A stretch of 64,000 bases of DNA, taken from Vampirovibrionales bacterium. GTDB taxonomy: Bacteria; Cyanobacteriota; Vampirovibrionia; Vampirovibrionales; Vampirovibrionaceae. Made by a program: the position numbers and the translations under genes. Under the pieces are notes generated by a model, which searched no databases, was not told the DNA's origin, and worked only from the letters and a program-made list of their open reading frames with translations. How positions within the stretch are numbered: position 1 is the first letter of the stretch; every line of letters starts with the position of its first letter. Location of the stretch: positions 293,873 through 357,872 of the forward strand of contig JARXAD010000001.1 of NCBI GenBank assembly GCA_029866025.1, given 5' to 3'. Shown piece after piece: positions 32,712 to 42,512 of the stretch.

Positions 32712-35645
32712 GTGGATTTTATTCGCATCATGGATGCCAACACCCATAACCTTCAGCAGGTCAGTGTCGATATTCCGCGCAACAAACTGGTGGTAATGAC
32801 AGGCGTATCGGGGTCGGGGAAATCGTCGTTGGCTTTTGATACCTTGTTTGCCGAAGGGCAACGGCGCTATTTGGAACGCCTAAACACCTACGCTCGCCAG
32901 TTTATGCCCCAAAATGATCGCCCCGATGTGGGCTCCATCGAAGGCCTGTCACCCACGGTGGCCATTCAACAAAAAACGGTTCATGCCAGCCCACGCTCTA
33001 CCGTAGGAACAGTGACGGAAATCCTCGATTACCTTCGGGTGTTGTATGCTCGGGCGGGGACGGCTCATTGCCCTGTGTGTCAAACGGCCATGCAAAGCCA
33101 AAGCCCCCAGCAAGTGGCGGATGCCGTGCTGCATCGCTGGGGCAAGGAAGGCATGAACACTAAGCTTCAGGTGTTTTCTCCGGTCATTAGGGGGCGAAAA
33201 GGCACCTACAACACGCTGCTAGACCAATGGCGCAAAGAAGGTATTAGCCGCGTGCGTATTGACGGCACCATCCATCTGCTGGAAGACTTGCCCGAAGGAC
33301 ATCGCCTTTCTCGTCAGCATGCCCACACGTTGGAAATTGTGGTGGATCGACTGGTATTGAAAGGCAGTGAGCTGGATGCGGAAGCTGCTGAAAAAACCCG
33401 CCAACGATTGTTAGATGCCGTGCAAAAGGCCATGACTCAATCCGATGGCTTTGTGACGCTGGAAAAGTTGAATGACGATTTAACGCCTGCCGATGTGTGG
33501 CATTGCTCGCGCCATTTGGCCTGCCCTTTTGAAGGAAATGAAGAGCATGACGCTTACATTCAGCTTCATGGCGACATTGCAGCCGATGAAATGGCCCCCC
33601 GCTTGTTTAGTTTCAATTCGCCCTACGGGGCATGCACGGCCTGCGACGGTTTGGGGGTAAAGTGGCAGTTGGACGCTGACCGTGTGGTGGCATATCCCCA
33701 ACGGGCTTTGGAGAGTGGGGCGATTCCCATTATTGGGCGCTTACTGGGCCGCTATGCCGAGACGTTTATTGGGTCGGTACTGAAGCAACACGGCATTAAA
33801 AAACAGACTCCGTGGGAAGAGTGGCCTGCCACCAAAGCCAACGCCTTTTTGTTTGGGAGTACCAAGACGCCCATTGACCGTAAAACCCCTAGCTTAGAGG
33901 GTGTAGACGAGTGGCCTCTCTTTGGCGGTAGCGATAGCGAAGGCTTGCTGCCCTTTTTACAGCGTCGTGCCGATGAAGGTAGCGATACGGATTGCCGCCT
34001 GATTGAAAGCCTGATGACGCCCACTGTGTGCGCTGAATGCCACGGGGATCGCCTCAAACCCTTGCCGCGCAGTGTGTCTTTTATGAGCACTACTCTGCCT
34101 ACCTTTTGTCGGCAGTCGGTGACTCATGCGCTTGCCACAGCCCAACGTTGGCGCTCGGAGTTGGTGCCCAGCCAACAGCTCATTGCGTATCAGCCCTTGG
34201 TGGAAGTGGAAAAGCGCCTCCAGTTTTTGCATTCGGTGGGGTTGGGCTACCTCACACTGGATCGTCGGGCCGGTACTTTGTCTGGCGGCGAGGCCCAACG
34301 CATTCGCTTGGCCAGCCAGCTAGGAGCTGGACTGTGCGGGGTGTTGTATGTGTTGGACGAACCCAGTATTGGACTCCATGCCCATAACACGACACAGCTC
34401 ATAGAAACCCTTCAACAGCTAAGGGATCAAGGCAATTCCGTGGTGGTGGTGGAGCACGACGAAGATACCATCCGCGCTGCCGATTGGGTCATCGATTTAG
34501 GCCCTTTGGCAGGGCGTCTGGGTGGCCACATTGTGGCCGAAGGTCCCGTAAAATCCATTGAAGATGAAGCCACCTCACTCACAGGCCAATACTTAAAGGG
34601 CTCCAAACGCCTCCCCATCCCTAAACAACGTCGCCCTGTGGTGAAGGGTGAGACGCCCATGCTAACGGTGTTGGGGGCCACCCGTCATAACCTGAAAAAT
34701 CTCACGGTATCGGTGCCCTTGGGCACCTTTACGGCGGTAACGGGGCTGAGTGGCTCGGGGAAATCCACCCTGATTATGGATATTCTCGTTCCGGCACTGC
34801 GCCATGCCCTAAAAGAATCCCATTTGCCCCCCGATGGGTACGAAAATTTAACAGGCTTTGAGAGTTTGACATCAGTGGTGGAAGTGGATCAGTCTCCCAT
34901 TGGGCGAACGCCTCGCAGCACACCATCTACCTATTTGGGGCTGATGGATGACTTGCGCCTGTTGTTTAGCAGCTTGGAGCGGTCTCAAATCAATGGCTGG
35001 GGGCCGGGACGCTTTAGCTTTAACACCCGCGGGGGCCGTTGCGAAACCTGCAAAGGCCTCGGGGCCGAAACCATCGCCTTGGGCATTTTGCCCGATGCCC
35101 AAACCACCTGTGGCACGTGCTTGGGCAAGCGCTACAACGCCGATACCTTGACCGTGACCTACAACAGTCACACCATTGCCGATGTGTTGGCCTTAACCGT
35201 GGATGAGGCCTTGGTGGTGTTTGAAGCCCAGACCAAGATTCATCGTCAGCTATTGGTGTTGGCGGATGTGGGCTTGGGTTACCTAACCTTGGGACAAGCG
35301 GCCAATACGTTGTCTGGGGGTGAGGCTCAACGGCTCAAATTGGCCAGTGAACTGGTGCAGCAGCGGCGTGGTAACGTGTTGTACGTGCTGGATGAGCCCA
35401 CCGTGGGCTTGCACTGGGAAGACGTGGGCCATTTGCTAACCGTGATTCAGCGGTTGGTGGAGGCGGGCCATACGGTGCTGGTGATTGAGCACCACCTGGA
35501 GCTGATTGCCGCTGCCGATTGGGTGATGGACCTAGGCCCTGGTGCCGGTGAGGCCGGTGGCGAGCTGGTAGCCCAAGGCCCCCCGGAGGTGATTGCTCAG
35601 TCTCCACAATCGCTCACTGGCCCGTATTTGGGCCGATACCTTTAG
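32712..35645 (+). CDS. uvrA: UvrABC excinuclease subunit A
   Basis: Damage-recognition ATPase of nucleotide excision repair. The start is placed at GTG 32712, giving [17 protein letters not shown], which matches the family N-terminus; the frame opens at 32604. The 977 residues contain two ABC cassettes: Walker [10 protein letters not shown] and GLSGSGKST, two LSGGEAQR signatures, and DEPSIGLH and DEPTVGLH. Zinc modules: CTACDGLG with CAECHGDRL, and [11 protein letters not shown] with [10 protein letters not shown]. The UvrB-binding segment ([20 protein letters not shown]) is present, so this is UvrA and not the shortened UvrA2. No uvrB nearby. Confidence 0.95.
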   Translation: MDFIRIMDANTHNLQQVSVDIPRNKLVVMTGVSGSGKSSLAFDTLFAEGQRRYLERLNTYARQFMPQNDRPDVGSIEGLSPTVAIQQKTVHASPRSTVGTVTEILDYLRVLYARAGTAHCPVCQTAMQSQSPQQVADAVLHRWGKEGMNTKLQVFSPVIRGRKGTYNTLLDQWRKEGISRVRIDGTIHLLEDLPEGHRLSRQHAHTLEIVVDRLVLKGSELDAEAAEKTRQRLLDAVQKAMTQSDGFVTLEKLNDDLTPADVWHCSRHLACPFEGNEEHDAYIQLHGDIAADEMAPRLFSFNSPYGACTACDGLGVKWQLDADRVVAYPQRALESGAIPIIGRLLGRYAETFIGSVLKQHGIKKQTPWEEWPATKANAFLFGSTKTPIDRKTPSLEGVDEWPLFGGSDSEGLLPFLQRRADEGSDTDCRLIESLMTPTVCAECHGDRLKPLPRSVSFMSTTLPTFCRQSVTHALATAQRWRSELVPSQQLIAYQPLVEVEKRLQFLHSVGLGYLTLDRRAGTLSGGEAQRIRLASQLGAGLCGVLYVLDEPSIGLHAHNTTQLIETLQQLRDQGNSVVVVEHDEDTIRAADWVIDLGPLAGRLGGHIVAEGPVKSIEDEATSLTGQYLKGSKRLPIPKQRRPVVKGETPMLTVLGATRHNLKNLTVSVPLGTFTAVTGLSGSGKSTLIMDILVPALRHALKESHLPPDGYENLTGFESLTSVVEVDQSPIGRTPRSTPSTYLGLMDDLRLLFSSLERSQINGWGPGRFSFNTRGGRCETCKGLGAETIALGILPDAQTTCGTCLGKRYNADTLTVTYNSHTIADVLALTVDEALVVFEAQTKIHRQLLVLADVGLGYLTLGQAANTLSGGEAQRLKLASELVQQRRGNVLYVLDEPTVGLHWEDVGHLLTVIQRLVEAGHTVLVIEHHLELIAAADWVMDLGPGAGEAGGELVAQGPPEVIAQSPQSLTGPYLGRYL

Positions 35646-35974
35646 ATTTCAGCAGAAAATAGCTTTGGCTCAATAACCGTTACTTCTTTGATACGGTTAT
35701 TGATTTTTGAAAAACTGCGCATAAATTTGCCAATAACCTTATCAAAGGTAACCATATCTTGCTCAGAATTCTCAGGGGAGATGCGGTAGAACAAACCTGT
35801 GGAGCCTTCAACGGTTTCTGTTTTATATGTCAATTTTAGTTGTGTGTTTTGCTTAACAGTACTCATCATGCTGCTAACTGTGGTCCGAATTAGCTTGTTG
35901 TTATCTGACGTATTTCCGTGAGAGTAGCCATAATTGTTAAACTTAAATCGAACATCCCCGAATTGAACGCGCAT
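35642..35974 (-). CDS. AT-rich hypothetical protein
   Basis: A 110-residue product of unknown family. ATG at 35974 has AAAGGG about eight bases upstream; the frame extends seven codons further to a non-ATG start. It begins MRVQFGDVRFKFNNYGYSHG and has a basic beta-type middle (LKLTYKTETVEGSTGLFYRI). Base composition is clearly more AT-rich than uvrA and the chorismate mutase on either side. It overlaps the uvrA stop by four bases, tail to tail. Confidence 0.6.
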   Translation of the reverse strand: MRVQFGDVRFKFNNYGYSHGNTSDNNKLIRTTVSSMMSTVKQNTQLKLTYKTETVEGSTGLFYRISPENSEQDMVTFDKVIGKFMRSFSKINNRIKEVTVIEPKLFSAEI

Positions 35975-36003
35975 CAAAAAGCCCTTTAAATGCAAAAAAG
36001 TAA

Positions 36004-36378
36004 CTACTGGCGCAAGGTGGCAGCGCCGTGTAAATAAATAAAACGTGGCAGTGGTTCAAATTGCGCAGAGGTCGGATCGAGCAACTGCCATTGGATCATC
36101 ACGCGCACGCATAAGGGCGGAAAGCCCTCAATGGCTGGCTCGGTGGCGCACATCATGGGGACGTTGCCCCAGCTCAATTGGGTTCGGGCCACACGGGCGG
36201 GGTTCTCGGCAGTAATATCAGCGGTTACGGTAAACCAAACACCAGTAATGGCTTGTGGGGTTAGCCCCACAGCTTTATTGGCTTCCAACACAGCATTTAA
36301 TAGTTTGCTTACGCCCAATTGAATCGCGATAGTAGTGTTGGCAGAAACGGTGGTGGCACCGCGCACGGTTTTAAGCAT
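36004..36378 (-). CDS. aroH: Chorismate mutase, AroH type
   Basis: Converts chorismate to prephenate on the way to Phe and Tyr. The 124 residues match the monofunctional trimeric class: RGATTVSANT (Arg6), FTVTADITAENPARVARTQLSW, VPMMCATE (Cys77, Glu80) and PLCVRV (Arg92), ending in the IYLHGAATLR strand. It is fused to neither DAHP synthase nor prephenate enzymes. No leader like that of aroF is visible in the 100 bases upstream. Confidence 0.93.
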   Translation of the reverse strand: MLKTVRGATTVSANTTIAIQLGVSKLLNAVLEANKAVGLTPQAITGVWFTVTADITAENPARVARTQLSWGNVPMMCATEPAIEGFPPLCVRVMIQWQLLDPTSAQFEPLPRFIYLHGAATLRQ

Positions 36379-36481
36379 CGTAACAGTCGCTGTTTCTATT
36401 TTAAGTGGGAGTCGTTGGCTTTAGGTATCATATCAAAGGCCAACGGTTGTTGGGTGCGAAGACGGTAAAGGGCATGCGGGC

Positions 36482-37225
36482 ATGGTTCATATTTTAGTAG
36501 TGGATGATGATCCTGAAATTATTGATCTCCTCAAGCTGGATTTGGAGCTTCTACGCTTTGATGTGGATGTGGCGGGTGATGGCTTAGCCGCTGTTAAAAA
36601 GGTGGAAACCCAGCAGTACGATTTAATTTTGCTGGATGGCATGATGCCTCGGTTGGATGGATACGAGGCGTGTCGACGCATTCGCTCACTGGACAACGGC
36701 AAAGAAGTTCCCATTATTATGCTAACAGCCAAAGGCACCCTGGCAGACAAAGTAAAAGGCTTTAATTCAGGCGTGGATGACTACCTCATCAAGCCCTTTG
36801 AATTTCAAGAGCTGATGGTGCGCATGCGTGCTCTGTTTCGGCGTACGGGGGCCCTTACCAAGCCGTTGGATACAGCTGCTCCCAAAAAGCCTGAAGTGCT
36901 GGTGCTGGGCCACTTGGAAATTTTGCCCACGGCGCTGGAAGTGGTAAAAACAACGGATGATGGGATCTCGGAGCGTATTAAGTTGACCCCCACCGAGTTT
37001 GAAATTTTGTTTTGCCTCATGCAGCACGAAGGCGAGCCGGTTCGCTTGGCCACCTTGTTAAAAGACGTGTGGGGCTATGAAGCCGATGATGACGTACGTA
37101 TGTTACGAGTACACATGGGTGGCTTGCGCCAAAAACTAGAGCCCAACCCAAAGCAGCCCAGCTATTTGGAAACCATTACCAATATTGGCTATCGACTGAA
37201 CCCCACAGGGCAACCCCCCGTATGA
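36482..37225 (+). CDS. OmpR-family response regulator (RpaB-like)
   Basis: Transcription regulator, 247 residues, paired with the next gene. Receiver: ILVVDDD, phospho-acceptor Asp52 in LLDGMMPRLDGYEACRR, Lys104 in IKPFEF. Winged helix: LTPTEFEILFCLM, DVWGYEADDDVRMLRVHMGGLRQKLE, ETITNIGYRL. It resembles the regulator at 19156 along its whole length. The stop overlaps the kinase start (ATGA), so translation is coupled. Confidence 0.94.
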   Translation: MVHILVVDDDPEIIDLLKLDLELLRFDVDVAGDGLAAVKKVETQQYDLILLDGMMPRLDGYEACRRIRSLDNGKEVPIIMLTAKGTLADKVKGFNSGVDDYLIKPFEFQELMVRMRALFRRTGALTKPLDTAAPKKPEVLVLGHLEILPTALEVVKTTDDGISERIKLTPTEFEILFCLMQHEGEPVRLATLLKDVWGYEADDDVRMLRVHMGGLRQKLEPNPKQPSYLETITNIGYRLNPTGQPPV

Positions 37226-39294
37226 CCTTGTTTACTAAGCCCTCTTTCAGGCCCGAGCCTCCCCGAAAACTAAAGAAATATCGCGTTAAGGCGTTGTCTC
37301 GCAAAGTGCCAGCCTTGCGCCTTTACGAGCAACTGATTATTTACGGCTTGGTGGTAATTTTTATTCCGCTGCTGTTGGCCAGTGTGTTGATCTTTACCAT
37401 CAACCAAAAAGCCTTACAAAAAGAGCTGACCCGCTTTACGGAAGATACGGCCCACATTATTTACACCGATTTGCTCTCCCAGCTCTCGGCCCAAGAAGAA
37501 CAATCGCGCATGATTGCCCGCGTGGCGGTGGAGGGTCATTTTTCTGATAAGGCCATGCAATCCGTCTTTTATTTGTCTCGTGCCTACACCGGGGTGGGAG
37601 TGTATGAGGCCTCAGGGCATCGGATTCAACAATACCAACGGCCAACCAATGAAAAATCCCCGGCGTTACCCTTGGCCATGCCTCTCACTCTTCGCCTGCT
37701 TAGTCAACAAGAACCTTTCTCTCCTGTTTTTTTGCTGCAACGGGTAGGTGCTCCAGCTTCGGCCAATGAAGCTTACTATTTATTGGCTTTTCAACCCTTA
37801 GAGGGTTCGAGATCAGGCGCGAAGGGTCCTCAATGGATTGTGATTCAAAAGCGCTTTGACGCGTTAAAAACCTTGGTGGACAAGCAAAACGAAAAACTGA
37901 ACAAAGGCTTTTACATGGTGGATGCCGATGGCGCTGTCATTGCTGGCCCCAGTATCTCCCTGCCCAGTACACTTACTAACTTGCAAGATGAATTGGAAGG
38001 GTTGTTGCCCGGAGTAACGTGGGTAGCCAAGCCCAGCCGCAGTTATGGTTTTTGGGGTAGCGTGTTTGCCAACAGTGTGGGCCGCTGGTGGCCTTTTAAT
38101 ACGCTACTGGATTCCGATGACGATGCGCCGACTGTGGAGCGAGTGCTCATGAAGCTACCGCCGCCGACGTCGTGGGGGTTGGTGTTGGAATCGCCCTATG
38201 AGGTAAGACAAAAATTTATTAAGCGGGCGCGTAACCAAACCCTGCTGCTTATTTTAGGCCATCTGTTATTGGTAAGCGCTTTTACGGCGGTGTATGTATC
38301 GGGTATTCGGCGCAATTTTCGGCAACTCATTAAAGGTATTCAGGCCATGGCGGAAGGTCGCTATTCGCGACGGATCCGCTTACTCACTAACTGGTTTACC
38401 CCCTTTGAAATCGTGTACCTGACGGGCGAATTCAACCGCATGAGTCGGCGGCGAGAATCGGTGTGGCAATCACGAGAAACCTTAACCGATGAACTGCAGG
38501 TAGCCAACCAGCAGCTGGCTCAGCTGGATGCCATGAAATCTAATCTCATGGATACCGTCAGCCACGAGTTGCGCACACCCCTCACCAGCATTAAAGGATA
38601 CACGGCCCGTCTCATTCGCTACCATGAGACGCTAGACCCTGCGACACGGCTAAAAAGTCTCAAAGTGATTCGTCGTCAGGCCGACCGCTTGAACCGCATG
38701 GTGGATGACCTGCTGGCGATCCCTGAATTGGAGCAAAATCATTTGCGGGTACAGCTAGAACCGGTGGCCCTTCAGCCGGTTCTGGATCGAGCGTTGCAAC
38801 TGGTTCAGCAATCGCCGGATGGGGATGCTTCTGCCAGTCATAAAGTGATTACGGTGACGTATGAACCACGCTTTGAATCGCTGGGTGATTTGGTGATTGA
38901 GGCTGATCCGGATCGCTTAGAGCAAGTGTTGGTGAATGTGCTAGAAAACGCCATCAAATACGGTTTGGAAAATGAGCCCATTGCGGTGACGGTGCAAGGA
39001 GCCCAATCTGCCTCGTCAGCCAATCCCATTCCACTCAATGAATGTTTAGTGATGGTAGCCAACAGTTGTTCCCCCGAGCACATGCCTGCCAGTGATGAAG
39101 AAGCCGCCAGCCTTTTTGAAAAGTTTAAACGATTGGACGATAGCTCCACTCGCACCACACGAGGAACTGGACTGGGGTTATTCATTACTCGTGGCTTAAT
39201 GGAAGCAATGGGGGGAAGCGTTTCGGCGCAAGTAATCAACCAACGCTTTGTAATAACTTTAAGATTTAAACAAACTCAAATCTTACCCTTATAA
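37222..39294 (+). CDS. Sensor histidine kinase
   Basis: A 690-residue membrane kinase partnered with the upstream regulator. Order: basic N-terminus; TM1 near residues 38-60; a large extracytoplasmic sensor region (about 60-330, unknown fold); TM2 near 340-362 (LLLILGHLLLVSAFTAVYV); HAMP-like linker; phospho-acceptor His in MDTVSHELRTPLTSIKGY (about 447); N box NVLENAIKYG (about 572); G2 box RGTGLGLFITRGLMEAMGG. The usual D-x-G-x-G nucleotide-binding box reads VANSCSPEHMPAS, so its ATP lid is unusual. The large sensor region distinguishes it from simple EnvZ-like kinases. Confidence 0.92.
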   Translation: MTLFTKPSFRPEPPRKLKKYRVKALSRKVPALRLYEQLIIYGLVVIFIPLLLASVLIFTINQKALQKELTRFTEDTAHIIYTDLLSQLSAQEEQSRMIARVAVEGHFSDKAMQSVFYLSRAYTGVGVYEASGHRIQQYQRPTNEKSPALPLAMPLTLRLLSQQEPFSPVFLLQRVGAPASANEAYYLLAFQPLEGSRSGAKGPQWIVIQKRFDALKTLVDKQNEKLNKGFYMVDADGAVIAGPSISLPSTLTNLQDELEGLLPGVTWVAKPSRSYGFWGSVFANSVGRWWPFNTLLDSDDDAPTVERVLMKLPPPTSWGLVLESPYEVRQKFIKRARNQTLLLILGHLLLVSAFTAVYVSGIRRNFRQLIKGIQAMAEGRYSRRIRLLTNWFTPFEIVYLTGEFNRMSRRRESVWQSRETLTDELQVANQQLAQLDAMKSNLMDTVSHELRTPLTSIKGYTARLIRYHETLDPATRLKSLKVIRRQADRLNRMVDDLLAIPELEQNHLRVQLEPVALQPVLDRALQLVQQSPDGDASASHKVITVTYEPRFESLGDLVIEADPDRLEQVLVNVLENAIKYGLENEPIAVTVQGAQSASSANPIPLNECLVMVANSCSPEHMPASDEEAASLFEKFKRLDDSSTRTTRGTGLGLFITRGLMEAMGGSVSAQVINQRFVITLRFKQTQILPL

Positions 39295-39295
39295 T
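39290..39295 (+). promoter_or_regulatory. -10 element overlapping the kinase stop codon
   Basis: A perfect TATAAT 38 bases before the next ATG. The best -35 candidate (TTTAAA, 19-base spacing) is poor. Confidence 0.35.
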
Positions 39296-39332
39296 GGTAG
39301 AATTAGGTACCTATTTTTAGGAGTTATCCGCA

Positions 39333-39599
39333 ATGACCACAACCTTTCCAGAACCTCGTAGTGGCAGTGAAACAGTGGCAGGTATTCCTTGGCTGGCTCG
39401 TATGATTGATAAATCTCGCCTGGAAGCCGAAGGTACCATTACAGCACTAGACTTAGAGTACCCTTGCCCAATGGATCAGCGCCTACTCAGCCAATTGGGG
39501 GTGGATGCAAAAACTTTTCAAGCCATCACAACCCATGCCAATAGTGATGCTGAGATTATCGAAGCATTACAAACGGCTGGGGCTAGCCTATCAGCCTAA
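39333..39599 (+). CDS. DUF5069-type small protein
   Basis: An 88-residue soluble protein with the pattern of the DUF5069 family: AGIPWLARMIDKSRLEAEGTI, then YPCPMDQRLLSQLGVDAKTF. The biochemical role is unknown. It has its own AGGAG seven or so bases before the ATG and probably its own promoter. A T-rich terminator follows. Confidence 0.75.
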   Translation: MTTTFPEPRSGSETVAGIPWLARMIDKSRLEAEGTITALDLEYPCPMDQRLLSQLGVDAKTFQAITTHANSDAEIIEALQTAGASLSA

Positions 39600-39606
39600 C
39601 CCGATC

Positions 39607-39635
39607 CGACCTCTACCTTTTTTGGTCGTTTTTTT
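39607..39635 (+). terminator. Terminator after the DUF5069 gene
   Basis: Arms CGACC (39607-39611) and GGTCG (39624-39628), followed by seven T. Confidence 0.6.
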
Positions 39636-39673
39636 GTAGGCTAATAGGCATCCGTTTCTTTTTATCCTGTTTA

Positions 39674-39703
39674 GTCAATACGCTCTCAAAAGAGCCTATT
39701 GAC
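39674..39703. promoter_or_regulatory. Two-tier inverted repeat upstream of sdhC
   Basis: Outer arms GTCAATA and TATTGAC, inner arms GCTCT and AGAGC separated by single unpaired C residues, loop CAAA. It has no T-run, so it is more likely an operator or mRNA structure than a terminator. It ends 31 bases before the sdhC start. Confidence 0.4.
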
Positions 39704-39734
39704 TTGTTGAAAATTCGGCCTTGGCCGCTGGAGT

Positions 39735-40610
39735 GTGTCTGTGTCTAGCTCTCAAACGTCGGCATCATCTCTTCCCCCCCTATCTGAAGTAAAAACGGCC
39801 TCCCTTAACACCTCGCCTGCTTTGCAGGTAAGTACATTAGGAAGCACCGAACGCCCAGACGCGTGGTGGATTGAGCCTGTTCTCTCCGTAGCGGCGTTAT
39901 TAGGATTTAGTGTGTACGTAACATGGGCTGTTAGCCAAAATGCCAACTACCACATTGGGCCTTTCCTCTCGCCCTTGTATTCGCCCAACTTGCAAGAATA
40001 TTTCCCCAAGCTGTTTCAGGCTCTTCCGTGGTTATCGCCTGCATATTTAGTGTTGTGGGTTCCTCTTCTCTTTCGGGGCACATGCTATTACGCCCGCCGG
40101 GTGGCGTACCGCTCATTCCTGATGACCCCTTCGGCCTGTGCGGTGGGTCCTTCAGAAACTGCCAGTGCCCTGTACGAAGGCGAAACAAAATTTCCCTTTG
40201 CGGTCATGAACCTGCACCGTTATTTCTTTTACTTGGCATTGGTGTTGGTGTTCTTCCACTGGAAACACTTGGTAGACGCCTTCTTTTACCCACAAGGTGT
40301 TGGGGTGGGTATTGGTACCTTGGTGGTGGGTATTGATACGGTGTTTTTAACCCTGTACGTCTTTTCGTGTCACTCGTGGCGCCACTTGCTGGCGGGTAAG
40401 TTGGATTGCTTTACCTGTTCGGCCGTGGACAAGATGCGCCACGGTGCTTACAAGCGTCAAAGCAAGCTGAATGAAAGCCATGGTCATTATTTTTGGTTTA
40501 GCTTGGCCGCTGTTTGGTTTGCCGATGTGTATATTCGCCAAGTGGCCAGTGGCAATTGGCACGACACCGTCTACCTGTTTGGCCAAGGCCTTACCACCAA
40601 CCCCTTCTAA
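39735..40610 (+). CDS. sdhC: Succinate dehydrogenase membrane subunit (cytochrome b-like)
   Basis: Membrane anchor of complex II, which passes electrons to quinone. 291 residues, start GTG at 39735 or 39741. A Ser/Thr-rich N-terminus is followed by five hydrophobic segments, with His residues at the ends of helices (NLHRYFFYLALVLVFFHWKHL, SCHSWRHLLAG) that could hold haem. A loop with CFTCSAVDKMRHGAYKRQ is present. One long subunit instead of sdhC plus sdhD, as in several other lineages. It directly precedes sdhA and sdhB. Confidence 0.85.
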   Translation: MSVSSSQTSASSLPPLSEVKTASLNTSPALQVSTLGSTERPDAWWIEPVLSVAALLGFSVYVTWAVSQNANYHIGPFLSPLYSPNLQEYFPKLFQALPWLSPAYLVLWVPLLFRGTCYYARRVAYRSFLMTPSACAVGPSETASALYEGETKFPFAVMNLHRYFFYLALVLVFFHWKHLVDAFFYPQGVGVGIGTLVVGIDTVFLTLYVFSCHSWRHLLAGKLDCFTCSAVDKMRHGAYKRQSKLNESHGHYFWFSLAAVWFADVYIRQVASGNWHDTVYLFGQGLTTNPF

Positions 40611-40691
40611 GTAACTGTAGCCAAGTTTTAGACTGGTTTTAACCCCACTCGTTACCGATTGCTTTGTAAAACAGAATTTGAGACACCGATT

Positions 40692-42452
40692 ATGACAAAC
40701 CCAACCAGTAATGTAGCTTATGAAACCCACGAGCATGACGTGTTGGTGATTGGTGCCGGTGGCGCAGGCTTACGAGCCGCCATTGAGGCTTCTGCCTTGG
40801 GTTTAAAGGTGGGGCTGGTTTGTAAATCCTTGCTCGGTAAAGCTCACACCGTTATGGCGGAAGGCGGTTGTGCCGCATCCATGGGGTATGTGGACAGTGC
40901 CGACGGCTGGAAAACCCATTTTAAAGACACCATGCACGGTGGAAAGTTCTTAAATAACTTTCGGATGGCGCAATTGCACGCCCAAGAGGCTCCCGAGCGA
41001 ATTCGTGAACTGGAACGCTGGGGTGCGGTGTTTGATAGAACTCCCGATGGTAAAATCTCTCAGCGCCCCTTTGGTGGGCATACATATCGTCGTTTGTGCC
41101 ATGTGGGTGACCATACAGGTTTGGAAATTATTCGAACCCTTCAGGATAAGGGGGTTCACAGTGGCTTGGATGTGTACATGGAAGCCACCATTACCGATTT
41201 GCTAAAAGATGGCGACCGGGTGAGCGGTGCTTTTGGCTATTGGCGCGAAAGTGGCCGCTTTGTAGTGTTTAAAGCCAAGGCCGTTATTTTAGCCACCGGC
41301 GGTATTGGTCGGGCCTATAAAATTACGTCTAATAGCTGGGAATATTCGGGCGATGGCGATGCCATGGCCTACCGCGCTGGCGCTGAATTGATGGACATGG
41401 AGTTTATTCAGTTTCATCCTACGGGCATGGTTTGGCCCAATGGGGTGCGTGGCTTGCTGGTTACCGAAGCTGTTCGTGGCGAAGGCGGGCGCCTATACAA
41501 TGCTTTGGGCGAACGCTTTATGGAAAAAGTGGATCCGAAGAGGATGGAACTTTCTACGCGGGACATTGTATCCAAAGCCATTAACAAAGAGGTAAAAGAG
41601 GGCCGAGGAAGCCCGCACGGCGGCGTTTTCTTGGATATTTCCCATCGGGGCGCCGAGTACATTCTTAAAAAACTGCCCGGTATGTATCGCCAACTGCTGG
41701 AATTTGCCGACGTCGACATTACCAAAGGCCCTATGGAAATTGGCCCCACCACCCACTACACCATGGGCGGTGTTCGTGTGGAAGCAGAAAGCACCATGAC
41801 CAAAGTACCCGGTTTGTTTGCTGCCGGCGAAGTGGCTGCCGGGATGCATGGTGCCAATCGCTTGGGTGGTAACTCGTTGTCTGACTTATTGGTGTTTGGC
41901 CGCCGCGCCGGACTGGGTGCTTACGAGTATATTAAAGCCAATAATCCTTCCACCAACCTCTCAGAAGAGGTGATTGCAGCGGCCGCCAAGCGGGTTACCA
42001 AGTGTTTTGACTCCGATTCGGGCGAAAACCCCTACACTATTCATAAAGAACTACAAGACATGATGCAGGCCAAGGTGGGCATTGTACGTACCGAAGCCGA
42101 ATTGCACGAAGCCATTGAGGCCCTTAAAGGGTTCAGGGCGCGCGTGGCCAATGTTTCGGTCACTGGCTCTCGCCAATTCAATCCGGGCTGGCATTTGGCC
42201 ATTGAGCTGGAAAACATGCTGACCTGTGCTGAGGCTGTGGCACGGTGTGCCTTGCAACGCACGGAAAGTCGTGGCGGCCATACCCGCGAAGATCACCCCG
42301 AATACCACCCGCATTGGAGCACCGTGAACTCGGTGGCCAGTCAGGATCAGGATGGCTCCATGAACGTGGGTGAGATTCCATTGCTACCTATGCCCGAAGA
42401 ACTCAAAGCCCTCTGTGAGGGTGAGGTGGGTATTCCTAAGCCTGCCGCATAA
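40692..42452 (+). CDS. sdhA: Succinate dehydrogenase/fumarate reductase flavoprotein subunit
   Basis: Oxidises succinate (or reduces fumarate) with covalently bound FAD. ATG at 40692; 586 residues. Dinucleotide fold VLVIGAGGAGLRAAIEA, FAD-linking His in AHTVMAEGGCAA, substrate-site QFHPTGM and RGEGGRLYN, THYTMGGV, and GANRLGGNSLSDLLVFGRRAG. The sequence order and C-terminus (Ser-Arg-x-x-H-x-R-E-D-x-P) are normal. 81 bases downstream of sdhC, 60 before sdhB. Confidence 0.95.
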   Translation: MTNPTSNVAYETHEHDVLVIGAGGAGLRAAIEASALGLKVGLVCKSLLGKAHTVMAEGGCAASMGYVDSADGWKTHFKDTMHGGKFLNNFRMAQLHAQEAPERIRELERWGAVFDRTPDGKISQRPFGGHTYRRLCHVGDHTGLEIIRTLQDKGVHSGLDVYMEATITDLLKDGDRVSGAFGYWRESGRFVVFKAKAVILATGGIGRAYKITSNSWEYSGDGDAMAYRAGAELMDMEFIQFHPTGMVWPNGVRGLLVTEAVRGEGGRLYNALGERFMEKVDPKRMELSTRDIVSKAINKEVKEGRGSPHGGVFLDISHRGAEYILKKLPGMYRQLLEFADVDITKGPMEIGPTTHYTMGGVRVEAESTMTKVPGLFAAGEVAAGMHGANRLGGNSLSDLLVFGRRAGLGAYEYIKANNPSTNLSEEVIAAAAKRVTKCFDSDSGENPYTIHKELQDMMQAKVGIVRTEAELHEAIEALKGFRARVANVSVTGSRQFNPGWHLAIELENMLTCAEAVARCALQRTESRGGHTREDHPEYHPHWSTVNSVASQDQDGSMNVGEIPLLPMPEELKALCEGEVGIPKPAA

Positions 42453-42512
42453 TAGGAATCCCTCTACCTTAAAAATTCATTCACCTGTTTAACCCCACAA
42501 GGATTGTGCCGT

